Part shown: piece by piece, positions 1-5,392 of the stretch
Numbering within the stretch: the first letter of the stretch is position 1
Layout of the letters: the number at the start of each line of letters is the position of its first letter
Assembly (NCBI GenBank): GCA_028698395.1
Contig: JAQVDG010000127.1
Location: forward strand, 1-6,354
Origin: Weeksellaceae bacterium
GTDB taxonomy: Bacteria; Bacteroidota; Bacteroidia; Flavobacteriales; Weeksellaceae
Length of the DNA: 6,354 bases
Reading direction: 5' to 3'
Made by a program: the position numbers and the translations under genes
The notes under the pieces: generated by a model
Seen by the model: only the letters and a program-made list of their open reading frames with translations
The model's database searches: none
What the model was told of the DNA's origin: nothing

Positions 1-368
1 GTAAAAAGTTTGTTTTATTCTTTTATCCCAAAGCCAGCACACCCGGTTGTACCGCTGAAGCTTGTGATTTACGCGACAATGAAGAAGCTCTGAAAGCCAA
101 AGCTTATGCCATCATCGGCGTGAGTGCTGATTCTGTAAAACGACAAAAGAATTTTGCCGATAAATACAAACTGAATTATCCGCTAATTGCTGATGAGGAT
201 AAAAAAATCATCGGAGCCTTTGGCGTTTGGGGTAAAAAGAAATTCATGGGTAGAGAATTTGACGGAATTTTGCGCACTACCTTCATCATTGATGAAAACG
301 GAACCATCGAAAATGTCATCCAAAAAGTCAAAACCAAAGAACACGCCAAGCAGATTTTGGAATTGTAG
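1..368 (+). CDS. bcp: Thioredoxin-dependent thiol peroxidase, Bcp/PrxQ type (5' end outside window)
   Basis: This peroxiredoxin reduces hydrogen peroxide and organic hydroperoxides in the cytoplasm, using thioredoxin as reductant. The reading frame is open from base 3 to the TAG at 366-368 and gives 121 residues. The family is about 150-156 residues, so roughly 30 N-terminal residues lie left of the window. The visible part starts on the strand before the active site (KKFVLFFYPK). It continues with TPGCTAEACDLRDN, where the codon at 48-50 is the peroxidatic Cys. The codon at 63-65 is a second Cys five residues later, the resolving Cys of the atypical 2-Cys Bcp/PrxQ subgroup. The later segments FGVWGKKKFMG and GILRTTFIID match what I recall of E. 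coli Bcp, including the conserved Arg. A GTG at 120 is only an internal codon, since homology runs well upstream of it. No convincing terminator follows. The next gene has its own promoter, so it is not co-transcribed by necessity. Confidence 0.95.
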   Translation, partial: KKFVLFFYPKASTPGCTAEACDLRDNEEALKAKAYAIIGVSADSVKRQKNFADKYKLNYPLIADEDKKIIGAFGVWGKKKFMGREFDGILRTTFIIDENGTIENVIQKVKTKEHAKQILEL

Positions 369-480
369 TTAAATTCATTCATTGAATTAAAAAATTTAAT
401 TTCATGAAGATAATTATTTTATTAAACTAAATAACGAGAGAGTTAATTTTACTTTCTGAACGAATTCAACTAAAACTAAA

Positions 481-500
481 TTTAGAGCCTGTTTAAAAAT
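481..500 (+). repeat. Interspersed intergenic repeat, copy 1 of 3
   Basis: This 20-base stretch (core AGAGCCTGTTTAAAA) matches the copies at 2808-2827 and 4510-4529 at 17 of 20 positions each, in the same orientation. It lies 19 bases upstream of the -33 element of the BlaI-family operon. The function is unknown. It could be the relic end of a mobile element, an intergenic dispersed repeat or a regulator site, and AT-rich sequence makes part of the match cheap. Confidence 0.45.
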
Positions 501-519
501 ACTATTTTTTCTATTAAAA

Positions 520-550
520 TTTGAATTTTAAAAATTATACTCTACATTTG
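520..550 (+). promoter_or_regulatory. Bacteroidota-type promoter of the BlaI/M56 operon
   Basis: TTTG at 520-523 and TACATTTG at 543-550 fit the Bacteroidota sigma-A consensus of a -33 TTTG and a -7 TAnnTTTG, separated by exactly 19 bases. The expected transcription start is around 555-560, giving a 5' leader of only about 15-20 bases before the ATG at 576. No Shine-Dalgarno sequence is present, which is normal for this phylum. The -7 element lies inside the inverted repeat at 539-556. Confidence 0.8.
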
Positions 551-556
551 TAGAGT
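539..556. promoter_or_regulatory. BlaI/MecI-type operator overlapping the -7 element
   Basis: ACTCTACA (539-546) and TGTAGAGT (549-556) are perfect 8-base inverted arms around a 2-base centre. The inner TACA/TGTA halves are the core known for BlaI and MecI operators. The site covers the whole -7 box and the likely start point, and the gene directly downstream encodes a BlaI-family dimeric repressor. Autorepression by blocking RNA polymerase is therefore the natural reading. The sequence shows the palindrome; binding is inferred. Confidence 0.8.
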
Positions 557-575
557 TGATTCTAATTTTATAGAA

Positions 576-947
576 ATGAGTTTATCCAAAAAAGAAGAAG
601 AATTGATGGAAATCATCTGGAAAGAAGAAAAGCCGTTTATGAAAGACATCATAGACAATTATTCTGACCCTAAACCAGCAACCACAACTATTGCTACTTT
701 ATTGAAACGAATACAGGAAAAAGGATTTGTGGATTATGAAGTTTTTGGAAATTCCAGACGTTATTTCGCACAAATCAAAAAGGAAGACTATTTTTCCGGA
801 CAAATGAAAGGAATCATCCAAAATTTCTTTGGGAATTCAGTTTCTCAATTTGCTTCTTTTTTTACTTCCTCAACCGGTTTATCAGAAAAAGAATTGGAAG
901 ATTTGAAAAAAATTGTAGATAAAGAAATTGAAAAACGGAAAAAATAA
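576..947 (+). CDS. BlaI/MecI/CopY-family transcriptional repressor
   Basis: This is a 123-residue winged-helix repressor of the penicillinase-repressor family (PF03965), whose members bind DNA as dimers and are inactivated by proteolysis. Residues 1-70 form the wHTH: SLSKKEEELMEIIW, then a recognition helix around PATTTIATLLKRIQEKG (34-50), then the wing FVDYEVFGNSRRYF. Residues 75-123 form the helical dimerisation part, with FFGNSV (84-89) and LSEKELEDLKKIV (102-114) typical of the family. In staphylococcal BlaI/MecI the partner protease triggers cleavage at an Asn-Phe bond shortly before the LSxxE helix. Here that region reads SFFTSS, so an Asn-Phe pair is absent at the equivalent place, although one exists earlier at 83-84. 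The stop overlaps the next start by one base (TAATG), indicating translational coupling with the M56 peptidase. It probably represses its own promoter through the operator at 539-556. No beta-lactamase gene is nearby, so I do not assign the name blaI. Confidence 0.93.
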   Translation: MSLSKKEEELMEIIWKEEKPFMKDIIDNYSDPKPATTTIATLLKRIQEKGFVDYEVFGNSRRYFAQIKKEDYFSGQMKGIIQNFFGNSVSQFASFFTSSTGLSEKELEDLKKIVDKEIEKRKK

Positions 948-2800
948 TGCTACTGATTGTTAAAATAATCTGTTGTTCAGGGATATTCATCGGATTTTAT
1001 CATTTTGTTTTACAAAACGCAAAAATATTCCGATTCAATCGTTTTTATTTATTAGCAACTTTGGTTTTGTCTTTTTCAATTCCTTTTATGGAATTGGGAA
1101 TTCCGGAATATTCCACACTGCAATTGGAAGAATTTATTCCACAAAATCAACAAAATTCCATTGTTTCGGAAGTAGCAACATCAAAAATTTTACCTGTCCC
1201 GATTTCAGAAAACATTGCTTCTACTCCAACATTTTCTCCGGAAAATAATTTTTCTCAAAATTGGAATTGGACAAAAATTTTAAAACTAAGTGGACTCTTA
1301 ATCAGTTTAATTTTATTCCTCCGATTTTCTATCAATTTATGGAAAATCAATCGTTTGATTGTACAAAATGAAAGAATTAAAAAGAAAGGATTTACATTGG
1401 TGAAAATTAGTGAAAACGTTTCACCGTTTAGTTTTTTCCGATATTTATTTGTTTCAAAACAAGCTGTTGAAAATGAAAAAATACAAGCAGAAATTTTTCA
1501 TCATGAGTTTGCTCATATTCGCCAAAAACACACTTGGGATGTCATTTTTATAGAATTTCTACTGATTTTCTTTTGGTTCAATCCTTTTCTTTATTTGTAC
1601 CGAAAATCTATCCGTATTAATCATGAATTTTTGGCAGATGAAGAAGTGTTGAATCATCGTTTTGATAGTACCGCTTATCGTCATTTATTAATAGAAAAAT
1701 CTTCTTTAAAATCACAAACTTCGCTGTCCAGTTCCTTTAATTATTTAGTAACCAAAAAAAGATTAATCATGTTAACAAAACAAACTTCCCAAACAAAAAG
1801 CTGGATTTTGAAAATTTTCAGTATCCCTTTATTAATATCTGTTATGCTGTTGTTCAGCCAAAAAATAACCGCTCAAATAAATCCCGGAAACGGTATTTCA
1901 AAAGAATCATTTCGCGCTTATAAAAAGCAAATTCGTAAAGCCACGAGTAAAGAAACAGATGAATATGGAAAAAAAGTCAAGAAAATTAATCCATCAAAAT
2001 TAGATAAAACATTAGTCACAGAACTTTATAGCCAAATGGATGAAAAGCAGCAAAAAAAGGCAGGTCCGTTTCCTAAAGAACTTTCTTCTGATTTTAATGA
2101 AATCGATAAGCTGAAAGAAACGCTTGGTATACTGAATTTTTCCATGGAGTTTAGCGGTTCTTTTGATGATTTAACTGAGTTAAACGAAAAACTGAAATCC
2201 CCTCAATTTCAAGAAAAAATCAAAGAAATTAATACGAAATTTAATTCTCCCGATTTTCTGAAACAACTTTCAACTGTTCAAGGAACTATTGATTTTGAAT
2301 TAGCCGATGGAATTAGGTTAGAATTTAATTTAAATTCTTTCAATCAAACTGATATATCCAATGAAAACGGAGAATATTACCAACTTGCTCAGAAACATTA
2401 TCGACAAGCCCAAGAATATTACAAACAAGCACAACCTTTTTATCAAAAAGCACAGAAAATCCACAATGAAGCCCAACCTTTTTATAAAGAAGCTCAACCT
2501 TTTTATCAAAAAGCGCAATCTTATTACAAACAAGCACGAATTCATTATAAAAAAATGAATGAATCCAATAACGAAAGTGTTATAGAAGAAAACAAAGCAG
2601 AATACGGTAGATTAATGAATTTATATACAGCAGAAATGTCTAAGTACAGTGGAAAAATGGCACTTTATTCAAATGTATTGAACCAATATGGAGCTGAAAT
2701 GTCCAATTATTCACAATGGATGGAAAAATACGGTAATGAAATGAGTAAATATGGAGAATTAATGGCAATACATCACAACTCAACTGCGAGCAAACAATAA
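947..2800 (+). CDS. BlaR1-type M56 family membrane zinc peptidase with tyrosine-heptad tail
   Basis: This 617-residue membrane metallopeptidase probably senses an envelope signal and inactivates the upstream repressor. Hydrophobic segments lie near 1-22, 33-48, 112-128 and 197-217. The zinc motif HEFAH is at 186-190 (ligands His186 and His190, catalytic Glu187), and NHEFLADEEV (225-234) should supply the third ligand, perhaps Glu227. The opening KIFRFNRFYLL (26-36) is typical of Bacteroidota M56 proteins. A further TM (288-308) leads to an extracytoplasmic region of about 305 residues. Residues 311-470 are unrecognised, with two related helices, SPQFQEKIKEI (418-428) and SPDFLKQL (434-441). 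They are followed by nine heptads with an xYxxAQx pattern (477-539), a 13-residue linker, and eight heptads with a YxxxMxx pattern (553-608). I see no class D beta-lactamase-like sensor (no SxxK-type domain) and no TonB C-terminal domain, the two tails usual for relatives. The start at 947 overlaps the repressor stop. The peptidase assignment is firm; the signal is unknown. Confidence 0.9.
   Translation: MLLIVKIICCSGIFIGFYHFVLQNAKIFRFNRFYLLATLVLSFSIPFMELGIPEYSTLQLEEFIPQNQQNSIVSEVATSKILPVPISENIASTPTFSPENNFSQNWNWTKILKLSGLLISLILFLRFSINLWKINRLIVQNERIKKKGFTLVKISENVSPFSFFRYLFVSKQAVENEKIQAEIFHHEFAHIRQKHTWDVIFIEFLLIFFWFNPFLYLYRKSIRINHEFLADEEVLNHRFDSTAYRHLLIEKSSLKSQTSLSSSFNYLVTKKRLIMLTKQTSQTKSWILKIFSIPLLISVMLLFSQKITAQINPGNGISKESFRAYKKQIRKATSKETDEYGKKVKKINPSKLDKTLVTELYSQMDEKQQKKAGPFPKELSSDFNEIDKLKETLGILNFSMEFSGSFDDLTELNEKLKSPQFQEKIKEINTKFNSPDFLKQLSTVQGTIDFELADGIRLEFNLNSFNQTDISNENGEYYQLAQKHYRQAQEYYKQAQPFYQKAQKIHNEAQPFYKEAQPFYQKAQSYYKQARIHYKKMNESNNESVIEENKAEYGRLMNLYTAEMSKYSGKMALYSNVLNQYGAEMSNYSQWMEKYGNEMSKYGELMAIHHNSTASKQ
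2375..2563 (+). repeat. In-frame 21-bp tandem repeat, nine xYxxAQx heptads (residues 477-539)
   Basis: Nine consecutive 21-base units encode heptads with an aromatic (or His) pair at positions 1-2 and AQ at positions 5-6, such as YYKQAQP and FYQKAQK. DNA identity is high in places. The same 20-mer starts at 2432 and again at 2495 (63 bases = three units apart), with a close variant at 2474. The 16-mer at 2417-2432 recurs at 2522-2537 (105 bases = five units). Such exact internal copies suggest recent expansion by slippage or unequal recombination. The units should form a long amphipathic helix or coiled coil outside the inner membrane. Confidence 0.85.
2603..2770 (+). repeat. Second heptad array, eight YxxxMxx units (residues 553-608)
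   Basis: Eight consecutive 7-residue units begin with Tyr and mostly carry Met (Leu in one) at position 5, for example YTAEMSK, YGAEMSN and YGNEMSK. Unlike the first array the DNA copies have diverged, so this block looks older or under protein-level selection. It aligns with the first array if the first aromatic and the A/M position are matched, with a one-residue phase shift across the 13-residue linker (540-552). The two blocks could fold as a helical hairpin; that is inference. Confidence 0.8.
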
Positions 2801-2807
2801 AAGCCGA

Positions 2808-2827
2808 TTTAGAACTTGTTTAAAATT
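2808..2827 (+). repeat. Interspersed intergenic repeat, copy 2 of 3
   Basis: This copy (core AGAACTTGTTTAAAA) fills most of the 26-base gap between the convergent M56 peptidase and transferase genes. The match to copy 3 continues past the 20-mer (GTTTAAAATTTATC in both), running over the transferase stop codon at 2827-2829. The orientation is the same as copies 1 and 3. No hairpin terminator is visible in this gap. Confidence 0.45.
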
Positions 2828-4380
2828 TATCTACCTTTTTCAATTTCATTATAATTAAGTACTTTTCGTTCACCTGAAAGGACTTTAAAATCAGAATTAA
2901 GTGCTTTTGAACTTCGGGTTTCGATTCCCAAATAAAATTTTACAATTTCATAAAAATCAGAAGTAGAAACCATTTCGGATATTGTTCCGTTTTGCTTGAA
3001 TTTTTCTGAAACTTTATCGCTGTGCCAAATGTAAAACGGAACCTGAAGTCCTTTCTGGGTAAAAGAATGATGAAAGTCATGATTAGATCTGCTTTGTCCA
3101 TGGTCAGAAAGATAAATCATAATAGACGGTTGGTCTTCCATTAATTTCACCACTTCTTCCAACACATAATCAGTATAAGCTATGCTGTTGTAATAATCAT
3201 CAATAACTTTACCTTCTCCTGAAGTAACTTTTTTGAAATCTCGAGGGAAATTTCGAGCTGCCGGTCCGTGAGAACCTGAAAGATGCAGAAAAATCAATCG
3301 TTTTTTATTAGTATCCTTCAAACTTTCTTCTAAAAGAGGAATGAGGTATTCGTCATAAATTTTATTATGCCATTTTTGTTCATCTGCCATAGAAGCAATC
3401 GCCGTAATGGCATTAGCATAATAACCATTTTGCTCTTGAGATGAAAACCAATAAGTTGACCAATTCCCTTCATTTGCCAAATGAATTAAATTATCTGCAT
3501 AAAGCGAAGCATTTACTTTTTCTTCCGGTAATGCCCGGGATAACATATAAGGAACACAGAGAATAGTATAAGCCGAAGGTGCAATTGCATTTTCATAAAT
3601 CAACATTTGATTTTTTCTTTTATCGGCATTCGGTGTAGTTGGAATTGGGTTTCCATACAAAGACAACGCATCACGACGGGCAGATTCTCCAATCACAATG
3701 ATAAGATTTTCAATCGTATTATCATTTGTACACAAATAAGGATATTCTACTTTTATTGCTTTTATTTGCTCGGTTTCTTTTAGGAAATAACGAGTTTCAT
3801 TAAGCATGGCAAAATTAAAATAAGGTGTTTTATTCAAAATTCTGGAAAAATTAGAATTCCATTTTCGCATAAATTTACCTTGCTTTGACATATAATCAAA
3901 TGAAAGAGCGATTGCCAATAAAACCGTAATTCCACTTATGATAATTGCAATTCTTTTGTGTTTTTTTTCTTTGGATTTGATTAGAAGTGCATACAATAGA
4001 AAAACAGCAATAAAAAAGTATAAAGCACTCATAATAAGCTGGAAAACATAACCACTCAGCATGCCTGATGCTTCATTTGAATTAGTCAATAAAATATTAG
4101 CCGCTTGTGTTTGGTCGAATTTAGTTTTGTAAATACTCCGGGCAATGAAACTGGCTGAAAAATTTACCGTTAATAATAAGAATAATAAAATCGAAATAAT
4201 TTTTCCTACCCAATACTTACTAAAAAAAACAGCACTAAAAAACAGTCCGATAGTCAATAAAATTCGATACCAAAAATTAATTTCTTCGAAAATATATTCT
4301 GCTTCGTTGATGAATACATCAAGCATACTAAACAAAATAATAAAAATATAAATTCTGCTTCCTTTCAGTAAAAAATTCAT
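2827..4380 (-). CDS. Phosphoethanolamine transferase, EptA/CptA type (sulfatase superfamily)
   Basis: This 517-residue inner-membrane enzyme probably moves phosphoethanolamine from phosphatidylethanolamine to lipid A, LPS core or another periplasmic glycan. Five hydrophobic segments (about 9-24, 38-54, 58-78, 110-134 and 143-160) precede a periplasmic alkaline-phosphatase-fold domain (about 220-490), the architecture of EptA. The metal and nucleophile motif is VIGESARRDALSLYG (229-243), with Glu232 a zinc ligand and Ser233 where EptA has its Thr nucleophile. PSAYTILCVPYMLS (268-281), HLSGSHGP (366-373, His371), YLSDHGQS (423-430, Asp426 and His427) and NHDFHHSF (433-440) complete the site. 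The GES motif and the YTI segment recall the CptA subgroup (core heptose modification) more than EptA, but the true acceptor cannot be read from sequence. The gene is transcribed alone and converges on the M56 peptidase gene with a 26-base gap. The ATG at 4380-4378 is the first Met and starts just before TM1. Confidence 0.88.
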   Translation of the reverse strand: MNFLLKGSRIYIFIILFSMLDVFINEAEYIFEEINFWYRILLTIGLFFSAVFFSKYWVGKIISILLFLLLTVNFSASFIARSIYKTKFDQTQAANILLTNSNEASGMLSGYVFQLIMSALYFFIAVFLLYALLIKSKEKKHKRIAIIISGITVLLAIALSFDYMSKQGKFMRKWNSNFSRILNKTPYFNFAMLNETRYFLKETEQIKAIKVEYPYLCTNDNTIENLIIVIGESARRDALSLYGNPIPTTPNADKRKNQMLIYENAIAPSAYTILCVPYMLSRALPEEKVNASLYADNLIHLANEGNWSTYWFSSQEQNGYYANAITAIASMADEQKWHNKIYDEYLIPLLEESLKDTNKKRLIFLHLSGSHGPAARNFPRDFKKVTSGEGKVIDDYYNSIAYTDYVLEEVVKLMEDQPSIMIYLSDHGQSRSNHDFHHSFTQKGLQVPFYIWHSDKVSEKFKQNGTISEMVSTSDFYEIVKFYLGIETRSSKALNSDFKVLSGERKVLNYNEIEKGR

Positions 4381-4424
4381 TGAAAATCAGGATTTAACTA
4401 CAAAAAACTATGTGTATTTTTTAA

Positions 4425-4465
4425 AATTCGGTATCAAAGATAAAATTTTATTAAGAATTCGGTAT
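4425..4465. repeat. Direct repeat AATTCGGTAT, two copies 31 bp apart
   Basis: AATTCGGTAT occurs at 4425-4434 and 4456-4465, about three helical turns apart. One copy abuts the putative minus-strand -7 box at 4435-4442 on its downstream side. The other covers the expected -33 region. A two-site operator for the transferase gene is possible but rests on position only. Confidence 0.45.
4435..4442 (-). promoter_or_regulatory. Putative -7 element for the phosphoethanolamine transferase gene
   Basis: On the minus strand this reads TATCTTTG, matching TAnnTTTG. Transcription would start near 4428-4430 and give a leader of about 50 bases. The expected -33 TTTG (around 4462-4465) is absent, so the promoter may be weak or activator-dependent. 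Confidence 0.5.
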
Positions 4466-4509
4466 GAATTTATTCTAAATGATTTACTGACTTGTGAAAA
4501 ATAACTTCT

Positions 4510-4529
4510 TTAAGAGACTGTTTAAAATT
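4510..4529 (+). repeat. Interspersed intergenic repeat, copy 3 of 3
   Basis: This copy (core AGAGACTGTTTAAAA) lies between the divergent transferase and T9SS protein genes, about 45 bases upstream of the latter's -7 element. It matches copy 1 at 17 of 20 and copy 2 at 16 of 20 positions, and shares the longer 3' end GTTTAAAATTTATC with copy 2. Confidence 0.45.
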
Positions 4530-4572
4530 TATCAACTAATTTGTTGGTTCCTCAACTTCTGAATTTTTTTTC

Positions 4573-4580
4573 TAACTTTG
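4573..4580 (+). promoter_or_regulatory. Putative -7 element for the T9SS cargo gene
   Basis: TAACTTTG fits TAnnTTTG, 38 bases before the ATG at 4619. The nearest TTG (4544-4546) is about 26 bases upstream, farther than the usual 19-21, so the -33 box is poor. If this promoter is used, the in-frame TTG at 4541 lies upstream of the transcript and cannot be the start codon. Confidence 0.55.
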
Positions 4581-4618
4581 AAGTACCACAGAATGAAGTT
4601 TTTAATAAAATCTTAATT

Positions 4619-5320
4619 ATGAAAACATTATTTACACTGATTTTAACTTTTGTTTTTACTTTTTCACAATCCCAATGGTTGTTTCAAACATGGTATTTAG
4701 AAAGTATAAACGGTGAAATGTTTCAATCCAATGAGGAATTACCGGTTATTATAGCTACTATCGGATATGATAATGTGGGAGATATTCCGTTTTATTTGGA
4801 TACATCGGCTTGTAGTCATATAAAAGTGAGAATAGACCTCCCCTTATGTGAATGTCCGGATTTTCTTATCTCTGAAATATTGGAATATGAACCTACAGTT
4901 TGTGAAAACCCTAATAATTCAATTTTTAATGATGAATACATTGCTTTGTTTAATTTGGATGAAGAACAAGACACAAAAACTTATCACTATGAATTTGAAA
5001 GTTTAGAAAATGGAGTAGAACGATTACTAATTTCTTTCAATGAATATTCTCCACCAATATTAACCTATCTGAATACAAATCTCAGTAGTAATGAAGTTCG
5101 AGAAAATAATTTGAAAGTGTATCCTAATCCTGTCAAAGACCGGCTTTTCTTTTCTAAACCCTTTGAATCTGTGGAAATTTATAATTTAACGGGAGCAAAA
5201 TTACTTTCGGCAACTTCCCAAGATTATTTAGATATTTCGTTTCTATTAAAAGGAATTTACTTAGTAAAAGTTTTATCAGAAAATGATACTCCGGAAGTTT
5301 TTAAAATTATAAAAGAGTAG
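4619..5320 (+). CDS. Secreted protein of unknown function with T9SS type A sorting domain
   Basis: This 233-residue protein is probably exported by Sec and then across the outer membrane by the type IX system. Residues 1-19 (MKTLFTLILTFVFTFSQSQ) are a signal peptide, with cleavage likely in the SQSQ region. Residues 160-233 are a T9SS type A C-terminal sorting domain: LKVYPNPVKDRLFF (165-178), VEIYNLTGAKLLS (185-197), LDISFLLKGIYLVKV (204-218) and the final FKIIKE. I do not recognise the middle part (20-155). It opens with WLFQTWYLESINGE, like small lipocalin-like or META-like beta domains, and has four Cys (65, 77, 79, 95) that could form disulfides. I chose the ATG at 4619 over the in-frame TTG at 4541, because the ATG begins the signal peptide and follows the -7 element at 4573-4580. 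The gene stands alone, divergent from the transferase and convergent with the SPFH gene. Confidence 0.88.
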   Translation: MKTLFTLILTFVFTFSQSQWLFQTWYLESINGEMFQSNEELPVIIATIGYDNVGDIPFYLDTSACSHIKVRIDLPLCECPDFLISEILEYEPTVCENPNNSIFNDEYIALFNLDEEQDTKTYHYEFESLENGVERLLISFNEYSPPILTYLNTNLSSNEVRENNLKVYPNPVKDRLFFSKPFESVEIYNLTGAKLLSATSQDYLDISFLLKGIYLVKVLSENDTPEVFKIIKE

Positions 5321-5336
5321 AAATTTCTTTTTGGAG

Positions 5337-5380
5337 TAAAAAGCAAAAAAGCAGGATTTCACCTGCTTTTTTGCTTTTTA
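5337..5380. terminator. Bidirectional intrinsic terminator
   Basis: Perfect 19-base arms (5337-5355 and 5362-5380) surround a 6-base ATTTCA loop. The stem has a GC-containing top (GCAGG/CCTGC) and A-rich and T-rich flanks, so both strands end the hairpin in a T run. It sits between the stop of the T9SS gene (5320) and the stop of the convergent SPFH gene (5395-5393), serving both. Confidence 0.93.
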
Positions 5381-5392
5381 TTACTTAAATTT

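Noticed and set aside
372..401. Two short hairpins (AATTCA/TGAATT at 372-388; AATTAAA/TTTAATT at 385-401) after the thiol peroxidase gene
   Set aside because: Stems of 6-7 pairs, almost all AT, mutually exclusive and without a clean T run; expected by chance in such AT-rich DNA, so not called a terminator.
2330..2558. Repetitive reading frames on both strands over the heptad array
   Set aside because: They repeat only because the underlying 21-bp units repeat; the M56 frame is continuous, starts at the operon junction and carries the HEFAH motif upstream.
947..2800. Classical beta-lactam resistance regulator (mecR1/blaR1 proper)
   Set aside because: No penicillin-binding sensor domain and no beta-lactamase or PBP gene in the window; only the protease-repressor logic is shared.
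4399..4416. TACA-N10-TGTA upstream of the transferase gene as a second BlaI site
   Set aside because: BlaI/MecI halves are separated by about 2 bases as at 539-556; a 10-base spacer with little extra symmetry is not convincing.
4441..4450. Palindrome TAAAATTTTA between the transferase and T9SS genes
   Set aside because: A 10-base all-AT palindrome is common by chance in this composition and has no repeat elsewhere near the promoters.
481..4529. A composite transposon or insertion sequence bounded by the 20-bp repeats
   Set aside because: No transposase, no inverted pairing of the repeats and no target-site duplication can be seen; kept only as an interspersed repeat.
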